This document shows, piece by piece, positions 11,059 to 23,922 of a stretch of 64,000 nt of DNA. The DNA comes from Pelobates cultripes (taxonomy: Eukaryota; Chordata; Amphibia; Anura; Pelobatidae). Under the pieces are notes generated by a model. It had not been told where the DNA came from. It saw only the letters and a program-made list of their open reading frames with translations, and searched no databases. The stretch covers positions 133,582,490-133,646,489 of the forward strand of contig OW240914.1 in NCBI GenBank assembly GCA_933207985.1, written 5' to 3'. Made by a program: the position numbers and the translations under genes. Each line of letters opens with the position of its first letter. Position 1 is the first letter of the stretch.

Positions 11059-11822
11059 CAGAGGCGTAACTAGAAACCACTGGGCCCAGGTGCAAAAATT
11101 TCCCTGAGGCCCCCCTCCCATGTGTATCACCCCCCTCTGGTGTCTTATTTCCTCCCCTGAGCTCCTCCATATGTCTCATTCCCGTTCCCAGGCCCCCCAT
11201 GTGTCTCATTCCCTCAACCCCCTCAGCCCCTCCACGTGTTCCATACCTTCCTCCCCTCCCAGTCCCTACATGTATCCCATTCCAACTTCCCCTCTGCCCC
11301 TCCATGTGTCCCATATCCTCCCCCATCCCAGCCCCTCCATGTGCCCCATACCCCCACACCCTCCACGTGTCCTATGCCCTCCCCCCAGCTTTTCCATGTG
11401 TCCTATTCTCTCTAGCCCCTAGCCCCTCCATGTGTCCCATTTCTCCCTCTCCCCCTTCCCCTCCATGTGTCCCATTCCTCCCTCTCTCCCCCTCCCGACC
11501 ATGTGTCCCATTCCTCCCTCCCTCTCTCCCTCCTCCCCTCCATGTGTCCCATTCCTCCCCCTCTCTCCCCAATGTGTCCCATACTCTCCCCCCTCCCCTC
11601 TATGTGTCCCATTCTTCCCTCTCTCCATCCTCCCCTCCATGTGTCCCATTCCTTCCTCTCTCTCCCTCCAAGTGTCCATTCCTCCCTCTCTCTCCTTCCA
11701 TCTGTCCCATACCCTCCCCTCTCTCCCCCCTCCCCTCCATGGGTCACATACCCTCACTCTCTCCCACATTTAACAGTCAACAAAGGATGCCCATCCTGGT
11801 GACAGTTATAGAGGGTGGCTAG
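11059..11822. repeat. Pyrimidine-rich minisatellite (CCATGTGTCCCATTC units)
   Basis: More than twenty imperfect units contain CCTCCATGTGTCCCATTCC with C/T-rich spacers. The block opens with CAGAGGCGTAACTAGAA, which resembles the end of a common vertebrate hAT-type repeat, so the minisatellite may have grown inside such an element. The long proline/serine frames on the plus strand and glycine/arginine frames on the minus strand are artefacts of the repeat. Confidence 0.85.
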
Positions 11823-12789
11823 ATGGTTTCTGTACCCTTTCATTAATTATTGATGCCTACAAGGCATGTTTTCAAACTATGCAGTACAGAATCCTGTATA
11901 CAGATAGTGCCTGGACCAGGCACTATCTTCCTTTTATTTAAAAAGTAGAATATAGGTGGTGCTCAGGAATATAAGCAATGTGGTGCAGCTAGTTCCCTCA
12001 AGTATATAGTCACTCAAATATACTTAAGAATACAGAATAAAAACCAAAATCAAAGTGATAAGCGCACACAAAAAGGAAAAAATATTACCTCTAATACAGA
12101 AAGGACTTCTTAGCTTTTACTTGTATATGTTAGTCCTATATAATGGTAAAAACAGAACACAACATAATAACACAATAAATTAAATGAGTAGATGTTTGAA
12201 AGTAGAACACACACAATTTTCTGACCCCATTAAAGTTGGCTCTGGAATTATGGAGCATATATGTCTCTTAATAGACGTAAAATACATGTCCTCTTGGTGA
12301 TTGGGGTCCCAAGTAATGCAGGTTTGCTGAAATCAGGAACTCCAAAAAAGAGGTATATATTTAAAACAAATTTGAATATAAAATCATAAACAAAAATAAA
12401 GTGCACAATGCGTTTCAACCCTAAGACTGGGTCTTCCTCAGGTACTGATAAGATACTTCTGAAGTTGAGCATTTATATATAAGTATAAATTATAAATAAT
12501 TAAGTTCATGTGCTAAAAAAAAGTCAATTCCCAAATATGGTCCGAACCGGATTGGACTCTAATTTCCATTTTCAGCAAACATATTTTCAATATAAATAAA
12601 ACAATATTAAGTCAGACAGTGAAGAAAAAAAACAAACAAAAAACACTAATTATTCCATCTACTACAGAGAGAAAGATCATACATAGTTCATGTTAAGATG
12701 GTGTTCGTATCTTTTCTTCATGTCGTCACTTTCGGTGCTGTCCGCGACGGCCCTTCCTGTGATGTCTTCCGGTTCAAAGTTTAATGCGT
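11823..12789. other. No gene; one short frog-type repeat motif
   Basis: A block around 12405-12440 (AATGCGTTTCAACCC, GACTGGGTCTTCCTCAGG) has the look of a dispersed repeat end. The rest is AT-rich without recognisable content. Confidence 0.35.
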
Positions 12790-12927
12790 CCATAGAAGGT
12801 CTCAGAAGGCTATCCTAACTAAAAGATAAGTCCAGGGACTAAGGAAAGTATTTAGAAGATTGGGCAGACTAGATGGGCCGAATGATTCTTATCTGCCGTC
12901 ACATTCTATGTTTCTATGTTTCTATGA
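12790..12927 (+). mobile_element. CR1 LINE 3'-end fragment (copy 3)
   Basis: AGATGGGCCGAATGATTC, then CTTATCTGCCGTCACATTC and an ATGTTTCT octamer run, match the 3' end of the CR1 copy at 23920-23974. Only the tail is present, as expected for a heavily 5'-truncated insertion. The left limit is approximate. Confidence 0.8.
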
Positions 12928-12929
12928 AT

Positions 12930-13290
12930 ATAAGTAGAGGCACCTAATTTTACCACAAAAAAATGGGAAAATGTATTGACTCGCGTATAAGCCTAGGGTG
13001 GGAAATGCAGCAGCTACTGCTACATTTCTAAATAAAATTAGATCTCAATATAATTACATTAATTAAATATTTATTTACAGTGTGTGTATATAATGAATGC
13101 AGAGTGTGTGGGTGCTTGTGTAGTGTGTGTATATAATGAATGCAGAGTGTGTGTTTGTGTAGTGTGTGTATATAATGAATGCAGAGTGTGTGTGTGTTTG
13201 TATAGTGTGTGTAGTTAATGAATGCAGTGTGTGTGTGTGTTTGTGTATCGTGTGTATATAACGAATGCAGAATGTGTATGTTTGTGTAAA
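12930..13290 (-). mobile_element. Fragment of the CGTATA-ended DNA element
   Basis: The block with GACTCGCGTATAAGCC, GGTGGGAAATGCAGCAGCTACTG and AATAAAATTA is the reverse complement of 38590-38690 in the element at 37539-38742. It is followed by five imperfect units of GTGTGTATATAATGAATGCAGAGT, the same CA/TGCATT minisatellite carried by the other two copies. The terminal repeat is missing. Confidence 0.7.
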
Positions 13291-13459
13291 TCAGTCTGTG
13301 TAAATAAGATACAATGTTCTTGTTCTAAATTGTTCTAAATTACATTTTAGATTCATAAATTGTTATTAGTAAGTCACCTAATATTACTCATAACAGCCCT
13401 GCCCCTAGTCACACCCCAACTCAATCCTCTAAAATTAAAGTGACCCTCTTTGTCTATTT

Positions 13460-13596
13460 CAGGCTTCCCCAAACTCTGGCCCTCCAGATGTTTCTGAACT
13501 ACAACTCCCATGATTCTATGAATGAAATAGATAAGCTGTGAATCATGGGAGTTGTAGTTCAGCAACATCTGGAGGACCCGAGTTTGGGGAAGCCTG
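13460..13596. mobile_element. hAT-type hairpin element
   Basis: Inverted arms: CAGGCTTCCCCAAACT... and ...AGTTTGGGGAAGCCTG, both with AACTACAACTCCCATGATTC or its complement. The flanks are GTCTATTT (13452-13459) and GTCAATTT (13597-13604), an 8-bp duplication with one mismatch, as expected for hAT elements. No coding capacity. Confidence 0.75.
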
Positions 13597-13604
13597 GTCA
13601 ATTT

Positions 13605-14152
13605 GGGAGGTATGCTAAAGCATGTACCTATGCTGCATTGTTTTTATATCAGTGAGCTACCATTTTAAGCATCTGATGTATGATAAAATTCATGTGTCTT
13701 TTTTTCTGAAATTATAGTAGCTTAATGATACCTTGCAGTAGAGAATTCTATATATATTTAATATAGTTCCCATTGTTTTGACTGTCCCTACTTGGTGAAC
13801 AAACTTGGCAGCTGTGAGGGCTACATATTTATAGGAAAATAATTTTCTGGAGGAGACTACATGACTGCACTATAAACGAAAATATTATTTTCTCTGGACC
13901 AGCGGAGTGACAACTTGGATCATAGTTTCTGCTATAGGCTTAATGATGTAGCAATGTTTAAATAATGTTTATTATTATAAGGCTGTGGAAACTATCTTAT
14001 ATTTAATCTCCACAATATAAAGTCTGGTTTATGCTTTTCTTTATGGGAAATATATCAAGCCTATGCAAAGAGTGAAGAGAAAATAGTTTTCTTAACAAAA
14101 TTGACTAAATTAATAGATGCATGTTATTGTAGACAAAATGCTTAAAGCAGAC
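13605..14152. other. No feature recognised
   Basis: AT-rich DNA without open frames of note, repeats or motifs that I can support. Confidence 0.4.
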
Positions 14153-14825
14153 CTGTCTCTAGACTTGGAAATTCGTTTCAATCAAAACTGCTATTTGTTC
14201 GAATTTGGGGTGATCAGGCAATCACGTGAATTGCTGATATCTGAGCCAAAAAATATACCTGAAAAACTAATCAACCAAAAAACGTAATAACTGAGCGTTC
14301 TTGATTCTGCATTCCACCCACTAAAAAAAGAGAAGATTAGTAGACAAGTTGATTGATGGTTAGGAGACAGTAACTAAATGTTGCTTTTATTCACAGATCA
14401 AGTAAGATGTTACCAAGACAGGGGAAAAAAGGAGCAGTTAAAACATCTCTGTATTTTATATTTAATAAATATGTAATATATAATTATAGATTTATTTATT
14501 TATTTATTTTATTTTTACTGCTCGTTATGTTTTTTTCCCTCTATTGCTTACTTTTTCTGATGTGCTTAGTGAAACAAATCTCGGAGGAATGCTTCTGTCA
14601 GTGTATTGCAAACTATACACATAATATATTATGTATATATTTTGCAGTGCAATTATTAGCCCAATTTTGTGCCATTTTGGTTCATATAATTCAGTTCCTA
14701 AATTAGTTTTCAAAATTCTGCCGAACTGACATTTGGCCAAAAGTTGGGCTCCTTAAAAAAATATTCTGTTCTCAGGAAAAATGGTTCGGCTGAGCCGACT
14801 TATCTCACCATACCCAAGTCTACCT
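14153..14825. repeat. Possible decayed inverted-repeat element
   Basis: The left side has CTAGACTTGGAAATTCG and the right side, in reverse complement, GTAGACTTGGGTATGG. An AT-rich core with GGAGCAGTTAAAACATC resembles 7100-7190. Ends and target duplication are unclear. Confidence 0.3.
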
Positions 14826-17800
14826 GTCAGCAGTATTATTAATATTATATTTACTTATGCTCAATATTTAATAAATATGTATCTGTGAGGTGTATATATT
14901 AATATTGAAATCCACACCTCTTAATCTTGCACTGTGCTCCTCCATCTTAGCTTCATGTCAGTCAGTGTTAGAAATTAGAAACATCACCTGCAGCCTTCAT
15001 AGAAAAAAACACACAGAAAAAAGGTAAAATTAAACAATGTTTCTCTTTTTCTCCACAGTTGCTATAAATGCCCACACACATAAACTGGACTGAAATGGAT
15101 GTAACAAAAAAAAAAAATAATAATAGATCAGGAATTGAACAGTCTACTGCCATGTGGGATCTTCTGGAACTATATTTACCAAAGACAAGTGATCATACGT
15201 GATCCAGTTGGAGAGTGAGTTGGTGGATAGTACTAAAGTAAAGCTTTTACTAAAGTAAAGCATATTTCTTTACTGCAGAAAGCACTGACATATCCTGGTC
15301 CTTGGGAGTCACAGTATTAAAGCAGTTGGGCATGGTATTCCTTGTACCTAGTAGCAAATTAGGACTATGTGATTTGGCCATTGTGTTTGAGTACCCATGA
15401 CAAAAGCTTGTCTCATTCTAATGATTCTAATGATTCTAACATTTTCTCTCATTCTAAGAACAGGGAAAGGGGGGGACGACATAAATATTTCATTGCTCTT
15501 TCACTACCAAACACATAATGTGGACCAGGCATTTGTCAGTTCTTAAATAAAAGATAAAATAAAATGTTATAGAAATAGTTTAAAATGAAAGAAAGCAAGG
15601 GCAGTAGAATTTGAGGATGCCCTTATCATCTGATTCATGCTGAATTAATTTACATCTGGAAAATCCAATTCCACTACTCAGTGACTAGATTCAAGTTGTC
15701 TTGAATTTGTTGGTTAAAGTATTGTTCATGCACTAGCCCCTCCTTAATTCTTTAGTCTCTTAGATCAGATGAGATTTGTACTTTTGAGGGAGGAACACAC
15801 CTTGAACCTGATCTCCATTGCATCATCACTGCTCAATGGAGTCAAAATTCAGTGTAGAACCCCCTGCACATTTACTTGTACTATAAGGCAGCTCTGTCAC
15901 TTCCTACCCGGCTACATAATTTTTTAATTGACCAATTGTATTCTAATAGCAGAGGATATCATTCTCACAATTCCACTCCGCAGTGTCTTGTGGATTCTTC
16001 TCCATCGTGTTGGCAATAGTAGCCCCACTATAGTCTACTCGTTATGCCTCTGGAAGTGCATTAAATACATATAGATGGCTAGACCACACTGATGTTTGTT
16101 TAATAGCCCAATTTTCTCAGCTGAACAACGCTCCTAGTTATTTCAATGGCGAAATGTAAGCTTTTATGTCAGGTATTATATCCTGCGAGACAACATTTGA
16201 ATCTTTTTCTTTTGCTACTGAGCTTCAAAATTAAATAATTTTATTTGTTTTATCTGTGTACTAAAGAATGAACTTAAAATGTCTCTAACATTCAACATAT
16301 CCCCACCTGTACCATTTATAGAAAACTGTTGCAAAACTATTTCCAGGTGATATCTCTCCCCTTTAAAATAATATCCAACACTGCCTCTTCTATTGTTCCA
16401 TGGAAGTAGACAGAAGATGATCATTTCGCCATACTTGGTGCGATCAGTGCCAGGTGTCAGCAGGATTAAAATGACAGAGGCACTGCACCCAGACCACTTC
16501 ATTGAGGTTAAATGGGCTAGGTTCATTTAGTGTCCCTTTAAATTGCATCCATGAAAGTAAATGAGCAGAGCAGTAGATAAACACACAAATTATTAAATAT
16601 TATTTTTAATATTCTACAAATCATTTTAGCCTAAAATGATTTTCCAGGTACAACTAATCCTTTATATCCCTTATGACAATGCCAGTTTGTACTAATACAT
16701 AATCTACATGTCTATAATATGTCATGCAATAACAGTACATTTTACATAAACCAGACATGGGTTCTCATATTCCTGGTTTAATGTACTACTTTCCTAGGTG
16801 TATCTGAAGCCAAATGCATATCTACAGCTCTGCTACAAAAATAGACTTAAATGCAATAAATCATTAAGATGTCTGAATTTCTGCCATAAATCTTTATCCA
16901 GCTGCCAAGATCTCTGAAGATATAACAAATCACACATCACAGTAAACAAGCAAACATTATAAAGCATGAATTCATTAAAATGGTATAAATCCAAAAAATT
17001 ATATTTTTAGGCTTCGTTTATAGATTCACATTTTTGTACATTTTCCTATTTGGATTATATTTTATAATATAATATATAATCAATTTTCTCAGAAATCACT
17101 TAAGGCATTGGATAGTATTCCAAGGGCAATTATCCCTCATTGTAACCCCTCTCTCTCAAAAAAAAAGAAAAACCTCGAGAATGAGATTAGCTCAATAAGA
17201 TATGATACAGTGAACCCTGTGGTCTAAAATATCAAATTTTTATTCTAAATAAATTAAATTAATAATAAAAAAAAACCTTGTTCTTCCTAATCCTTATAGA
17301 CTAGGTGTCGTCTGTCAGTCACAGACAAAAGTCATAGCAATAAAGAAATGATTGATAAAAGCAGTTCCAGGAATCTTAAAGGACATAATGTTTAATTTTA
17401 TGGCATATTATACTCTTGATATTTGTTGATATTAGCAAACACAGAGAAACATTGCTACGAGACTTGGTCTAGAAAATGTATTCATTCACAAGAAAGAAAT
17501 ACATAGATTAAATCAGATTGTCTTTCATCTGCCTGTCAGAGCAATGTTGTGTTATTAAAAAACAATTTGGTTTTAGTATATACAGTCTAGATCATTGGAT
17601 ATCTTTAACACTACTGACCAAGAGGTGGATCTGGTATTTAGGCATAAGTAGTCAGGGAGAGCCAGAGTCTTATACTATACTCTGTTTCAATATTTTTTAG
17701 TAAATAAAATAATAATGTTACTAAGAATATAATATTACATATTTATGAATCAGGGCTAAGATTCCACTAACCTATAAGCCAACAATGAAGCCCTGGTCAT

Positions 17801-18499
17801 GAAAATTCTGTTTACCAAGTCACTTGTGATTAGAGTGACACAGAGACAACAATGTGAGATTGATGTAATGTAAATACATGAGACAGTTAAAAAACTGATT
17901 TGATTATGTATTGTCTGTTTCTATAAGATCTAATTTCCTGTGTTTCTGTCTATCATATTTCATATAATTATAGAAAAATGTATTTTAAAATAACAGTGTG
18001 CTAATATTTAAACTGCCCTAATGCAAAGTACATGGTAATTGTAATACATTGTACACTGGTATATAGATGATCTGCATTTTTGTGGTAGGAATCAGATAAA
18101 GAACATTGTTTTTTGGTTGGATTAACTATGCAATGTGTGAATAGGGCCCTACTAGCTATCGGAAAAAAAAAGACCATCTATTTATGCTGTAATGTGAGTG
18201 ACCCAGGACATGCCAATAAACTAAATAAAAGGCATCACAAAAATGCATTGTATTTGGATTATATCACCACTTACCATGTTTCTTTTTTTTCTGTGCAGAG
18301 ACGCTCTGTGTTACTAGTCAGGTAATTACTAGAAATTACTGTATTACTAGCCAAGGCCACTTGACACTGTAATGAAAAGTACCAAAGGGCAATGTCAGCA
18401 AAATGTAGCCTTATCCCTTAAGTCCCATAAACTCTCAAAATGAAAACTAAACAGCAACAGCAAGTCAAGTGAAAATTTGCTTTGAAGCCTGAAGTATAT
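14826..18499. other. Long stretch without a gene
   Basis: No frame with family-like content, no RNA gene and no clear insertion was seen. A short dispersed-repeat-like block (GCACTGCACCCAGACCACTTC through GTGTCCCTTTAA) lies at about 16468-16541. The open frames here are short and AT-driven. Confidence 0.4.
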
Positions 18500-18895
18500 T
18501 ATAGTCATCAGAACCACTTCAGCTTTATGTAGTGGTTCTGGTGTCTATTGCCTCTCCCTGCAGGCTTTTCAATTTAAACACTGCATTTTCAAAGAAAAGC
18601 CAGTGTTTACATTGCTGCATAGTAACACCTCTAGTGGCAGTCACTCAGACAGCTACTAGAGCTGCTTCCAAGTCCAGTGCTGCACAGTGTGCAGTACTGG
18701 TTTCCAGCGTGACACTGAACGTTCCCCATAGAGACGCATTGATTGACTAAGATCATCAAGATTGATGATCTCAGCCACAGTGGCGGGACCAGCAGCGGCG
18801 GAACCAGCACTGTGTGGTTGAAAAGGTACGTTTAAAGTGAGAGGGGCCAGAAAGCTAAACATGTGTGTATTCCTGACACTATAGTTTTACTTTAA
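18500..18895. repeat. Dispersed repeat related to 90-345
   Basis: Starts near the small palindrome GAACCACTTCAGC...GTAGTGGTTCTGG and ends near GACACTATAGTTTTAC. Shares GTTCCCCATAGAGACGCATTG and the GATCATCAAG/GATGATCTCAGCCA block with the repeat at 90-345. I infer a frog-type non-autonomous DNA element. Confidence 0.5.
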
Positions 18896-20184
18896 AATGA
18901 AATAGAATCAATAGAATGTGCCAAGTATTAAATGTTTATTTACGTTTATGTTATTCTCAGTGTGGGGTCTAAATACCCAAGTAACTATGTATTTTAATAA
19001 CAAGCTGTAACGTTTATTCAGAGAAATCGTTGAATGATCTGCAATGTCCTATTGTTTATGTAAATAGCAACATGATGGTAGTAATTAGCATTCATAGATG
19101 GCTTAAAGGAACAATGACTTGAGTGACCTAGGAAACATTTTGTTTTCTGGGTTTTTTTTTTTTTTTGAAGATGCTATCTGACCCAACATAAGAACTCATG
19201 ATTGTCTCAGCCTGGAGATTTTTGACAATCCAGAATAAATAGAATGTAAACAGATCTTATGCAATTTAACAACTCAACTCAACTAGTTTTAAGAGCATTG
19301 TTTTAAAAGTAGAGATATCTAAGCCAGACACAATCACATTTGTTTCTGTTTGTAAAGGTTCGGATAATGCTTGAAAATGTTATTGGTGCTCTATTAAATT
19401 CTGGCACATTCTGGTGGATGCCAAAGCAGGGCATTCTTTGCCAACTACATCAACAAGTTGGTTTCTTTAACAGCTCATTGGCATGTGAATGGAGTGACAT
19501 GTGACACTAGGCAAAGCTTTGTAGGATAGCTGAAGAACTGTCTGTATGGTGGACTCTATTAATCTTCACCTGATAATGACTTTTTATCACATAGACAATA
19601 CCATTGGTATAGCCATGGATGCTGTCAATTGATAGGCAGATGAACAAGAAATAACATTTATTTAATTTTGATTTTTTTTTTAATTCATTCTATATGCTCA
19701 TTAGCAATTATTTTACCTAAATGTATAGATGAAATATAACAGATGCACTTAAATAAAACATTTTGAAAATCTATACTTTATTAAGTCTATTTTTTTATAG
19801 GTTATGTGTATCTTTTCAGACAAACACAAATTAAATAAAAATCCACTTACCTTAATTGCCTCCATATACATTAAATAAATCATATAGCACAGAGATACAT
19901 GATACATTCAATGTAAAATATTGAGATATACTTACTTCACTTTGCTCCAGCACCCTCATCTTCAGAGTTTTGTAGGTGTTACTCTTCATGTAATACCCAC
20001 ATGTGATCTATCCTCCGCTACTGCTCTGGTCTTCTTTGATTTGCACTAATTGGGATGATTTGTGCCATCATGCAGTGCAGACCTTTAATGCTCACTGACG
20101 GCTTAGACTGTCAAGCAGTAATATATTAGCAAGGGTTTAATCCTTGCTGGTACCAAGCAACTTTTGATACCTGGGGTCCCCTCC
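18896..20184. other. No feature recognised up to the CR1 insertion
   Basis: AT-rich. The part just before the CR1 (TACCTGGGGTCCCCTCCATCAGTTGGGG near 20168) resembles ACACCTGGGGCTCCTCTCTGTCAGCTGGGG near 24210, so the CR1 may sit inside an older repeat. Confidence 0.4.
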
Positions 20185-20189
20185 ATCAG

Positions 20190-21134
20190 TTGGGGCTAGA
20201 ATTAGTTTTAATTTCTGTTTGCAGATGTTGTCTAATCTGTAGACAGTTCTCTATCTTGCGGCAGGAGATCGTATTTTTGAAGTCTGAGATTTGTAAATTA
20301 TCTGGTGAACAAACTCAAACTGGAACTGCTGCAAAGCCACTGCCGCAGAGACATACTAGGAATGGCAGATGGATTATTGTAGGATCTGGTAGACTTAGAG
20401 TTGTGGATGAAAGGCATTTTGCACAGTCTGTTGCTCTTCATAATTCATTTTCTGCACTTTCAGAGTGTAATGGTGTTGTGGAGAGAGGCACTGAGGCTAG
20501 TGGTGTTGTGGAGAGAGGCACTGAGGCTAGTGGTGTTGTGGAGAGATGCACTGAGGCTAGTGGTGTTGTGGAGAGATTCACTGAGGCTAGTGGTGTTATG
20601 GAGACCGGCTTGGAGACTATGGTGAGGCCTAATAGAAAGCAGTTGTTGTTGGGGGATTCTATTATAAGAGGTGTGGAGATGGACAATGGTGGTCTTGTGA
20701 GGTGTCTTCCCGGAGCTACTGCTCACAGAGACAGGAGACGTATCTGTAATATTGTTAAGCAAGCAAAGCAGGAAGGGGAATTGGATGTACTTGTCCATCT
20801 AGGGACAAATGACTTGGCTTGCAATGAGGTTTCAGAGGTTAAGGAAGTTTTTAGTGTTTTTGCCAATGATATACGGCAGGTTGCTTCCACACTGTCATTC
20901 TCTGGAGTTCTGCCTGTGCACAACACTCAGAACGACAGGCGGATGCGTATTAGGGACTTTAATTTGTGGCTTGGTGAATGGTGTCGGGAGCAAGGATTTG
21001 GCTTTATTTCTCATGGTAGCTCTGTTTGGAATGGAGATAAGCTGTACAAAAAAGATGGTTTGCATCTCTCTCAAAAAGGAACAAATGTTCTCAGTGAGCA
21101 GTTCAGAGGTTTTGCTAGGATGTATTTAAACTAG
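20190..21134 (+). pseudogene. CR1 ORF1 protein with SGNH esterase domain, 5'-truncated
   Basis: The frame encodes 314 residues. Residues 11-40 keep a cysteine-containing segment (CRCCLICRQ) followed by a short heptad-like stretch. Residues 96-135 are four direct copies of VVERGTEASG. The esterase domain spans about 151-312, with the Ser block LLLGDSII (Ser157), the Gly block CLPGAT, the Asn block LGTNDL (Asn207) and the Asp/His block KDGLHLS (Asp289, His292). All four SGNH blocks are present. CR1 ORF1 is thought to act as a nucleic-acid chaperone, and the esterase is probably involved in membrane or lipid contact. This reading frame is uninterrupted, but its N-terminus is shorter than in complete CR1 ORF1 proteins and the first methionine is probably not the original start. 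It lies 18 bases upstream of the first ORF2 methionine. I call it a pseudogene because the element around it is dead. Confidence 0.85.
20475..20594 (+). repeat. Four in-frame 30-bp repeats in CR1 ORF1
   Basis: Units of GTTGTGGAGAGAGGCACTGA plus GGCTAGTG(GT) recur every 30 bases and translate to VVERGTEASG, with Gly replaced by Cys and Phe in units 3 and 4. A degenerate fifth unit follows (VMETGLET). Confidence 0.9.
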
Positions 21135-21152
21135 GAGGGGAGGGGCAGAAGG

Positions 21153-22160
21153 GTGATAAAACATCAATCCAATTGTCCTCCAAAACAAGGACAGAAGGTG
21201 CCTGTAGCAAGTGTGTTAAAAAATTATAAGCTTAGAGTCATATCTACAAATGCTCGTAGTTTAGGGAATAAGATCCATGAACTTGTGGCAATAATGGCAA
21301 CTGATAGTGTAGATTTAGTCGCTGTTACTCAGACATGGTGTAATGAGAAAAATGACTGGGACATAGCAATACCAGGGTACTCTTTATATAGGAAAGATAG
21401 GGAAGGCAAGAAAGAGGGGGGGGTGGTCTTGTATGTGAAGGATAGCATAAAATCTAGCCTAATAAAAGTTACTGAGGCAAACAGAGTCCGTTTGGGTTAT
21501 GTTAGAATTTGGTAATCACACAGTAACTCGTGTAGGTGTGATTTATAGGCCTCCAGGACAAATTGAAGAGTTAGATAATCTACTAGTTGAGGAAATAGCT
21601 AAAATGACAATGAAGGGGGAAGTTATCATCATGGGTGACTTTAATCTTCCTGATGTAAATTGGAAAACAAAATTAGCTACTTGTGCCAGGAGCACACATA
21701 TTCTAAACTCCCTACTGGAATTGTCTCTAAAACAAGTTGTTGAGGAGCCAACTCGTAAAGAGGCCATACTAGATTTACTGTAAATGGAGATTTGGTATCA
21801 GACATTACTGTAGGTCAAAGTTTAGGATCCAATGATCATCAGTCAGTGTTGTTTAATATAAGAACAGTGACTGAGTCACACCATACAAAAACAAAAGTTT
21901 TAGACTTTAGAAAAACAGACTTTTCTAAAATTAGAATATGGGTAGAGGAGTTGTTATCAGACTGGAGCAATTTAAATGGAGTCCAAGAGAAATGAGATTA
22001 TTTAAAAGTTGCACTATTGAAGGCAACAGAAAATTGCATTAGGCTTGTCAGTAAAAGCAAAAAAATCAAGAAACCACTGCGGTACTCCACAGATGTGGCC
22101 AAAATAGTTAAAAACAAAAAGTTAGCATTTAGGAATTATAAAAAAAACCCAGAGTGAGAA
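21153..22160 (+). pseudogene. CR1 ORF2 endonuclease domain (broken)
   Basis: Frame 21153-21515 carries the N-terminal part (STNARSLGNK, then DLVAVTQTW). Frame 21499-21783 continues with VIYRPPG and GDFNLPDVNW, and frame 21792-21995 holds the SNDHQSV block. In active endonucleases of this family the third residue of the T-E-T-W motif is a metal-binding glutamate; here it is glutamine (CAG at 21330-21332), a one-base change. The Asp and Asn of GDFN and the Asp-His pair are kept. At least two frameshifts and the stops at 21993 and 22156 break it. It would have nicked target DNA to prime reverse transcription. Confidence 0.85.
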
Positions 22161-22169
22161 AGACAAAAT

Positions 22170-23922
22170 GATCTATAAGATTAGGCAGAAAGAGGCTAAG
22201 CAAGTTATAAGAGCTTCCAAATCACACACAGAATAGAAAATAGCACAGTCAGTAAAAAAGGGGGATAAAACATTTTTTAGATACATAAATGAGAAAATAA
22301 AAGTAAAACAAGGATTAGTTAGATTAAAAACAAAAGAAGGAAGGTATGTAGAAGAGGATAAAGGTCTAGCTGACTGCCTCAATTAATATTTTTGTTCTGT
22401 ACTTACAGATGAAAATGAAGGAAAGGGACCTCAGTTAAGAAAAATGATAAATGAGTCATTAATTACACGTCAGTTTACAGAGGAAGAGGTTCTATTTCAA
22501 CTGTCAAAAGACAAATAAGTCAATGGGACCTGATGGAATACACCCAAAGCTATTAAAAGAGCTTAGTGGTGTACTAGCAAAACCATTAACAGATTTATTT
22601 AACCAATCATTGTTAACAGGAGTAGTCCCAGAAGATTGGAAGTTAGCGAATGTTGTGCCCATTTACAAGAAAGGTAATAGGGAGGAGTCGGGCAACTATA
22701 GGCCAGTAAGCCTTACTTCAGTAGTGGGGAAAGTGATGGAAACCATGTTAAAGGATAGGATTGCTGAACATCTAAAAACACATGGATTTCAAGATCAGAG
22801 ACAACATGGGTTTACTTCAGGGAGATCATGCCAAACTAATCTTATTGATTTTTTTGACTGGGTAACTAAAATTATAGATCAGGGTGGTGCAGTAGACATT
22901 GCTTACCTAGATTTCAGTAAGGCTTTAGACACTTTGCACATAGAAGGCTTATCAATAAACTGCAATCTTTAAGTTTTGATTACAATATTGTTGAATGGGT
23001 AAGGCAGTGGCTGAGTGACAGGCAACAGAGGGTTGTAGATAATGGAATATATTTGAAACTTGGACTTGTCACCAGTGGGGTACCTCAGGGATCTGTACTT
23101 GGACACATTCTCTTTAATATTTTTATTAGTGATATTGCAGAAGGTCTTGATGGTAAGGTATGTCTTTTTGCTGATGATACTAAGATATGTAACAGGGTTG
23201 ATGTTCCAGGAGGGATAAGCCAAATGGCAAATGATTTAGGTAAACTAGAAAAATGGTCAGAATTGTGGCAACTGACATTTAATGTGGATAAGTGCAAGAT
23301 AATGCATCTTGGATGTAAAAACCCAAGGGCAAAGTACAGAATATTTGATAGAGTCCTAACCTCAACATATGAGGAAAGGGATTTAGGGGTGATTATTTCT
23401 GATGACTTAAAGGTAGGCAGACAATGTAATAGAGCAGCAGGAAATGCTAGCAGAATGCTTGGTTGTATAGGGAGAGGTATTAGCAGTAGAAAGAGGGAAG
23501 TGCTCATGCCATTGTACAGAACACTGGTGAGACCTCACTTGGAGTATTGTACACAGTACTGGAGACCGTATCTTCAGAAGGATATTGATGCCTTAGAGAG
23601 GGTTCAGAGAAGGGCTACTAAACTGGTTCATGGATTGCGGGATAAAACTTACCAGGAAAGGTTAAAGGATCTTAACATGTATAGCTTGGAGGAAAGACGA
23701 GACAGCGGGGATATGATAGAAACATTTAAATATATAAAGGCAATCAACACAGTAAAGGAGGAGACTATATTTAAAAGAAGAAAAACTACCACAACAAGAG
23801 GACATAGTCTTAAATTAGAGGGACAAAGGTTTAAAAATAATACCAGAAAGTATTATTTTACTGAGAGGGTAGTGAATGCCTGGAATAGCCTTCCAGCTGA
23901 AGTGGTAGAGGTTAAGAGCTAG
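22170..23922 (+). pseudogene. CR1 ORF2 reverse transcriptase (broken)
   Basis: Frame 22523-22972 has the entry motif GPDGIHPKLLKEL, the block NYRPVSLTSVVGK, and palm motif A as LDFSKALDT. Frame 23053-23922 has SGVPQGSVLG, the palm motif FADD (LFADDTKI, residues 39-46) and the C-terminal region with RPHLEYCTQYW, RVQRRATKLV and VNAWNSLPAEVV. Both catalytic aspartate sites survive. A frameshift near 22940-23040 separates the two parts, and stops upstream (for example near 22383) break the linker. Homologous over its 5' half to the fragment at 2040-3317. Confidence 0.9.

Noticed and set aside
11120..11822. Long proline/serine frames on plus and glycine/arginine frames on minus
   Set aside because: Multiple overlapping frames on both strands arise from the pyrimidine minisatellite.
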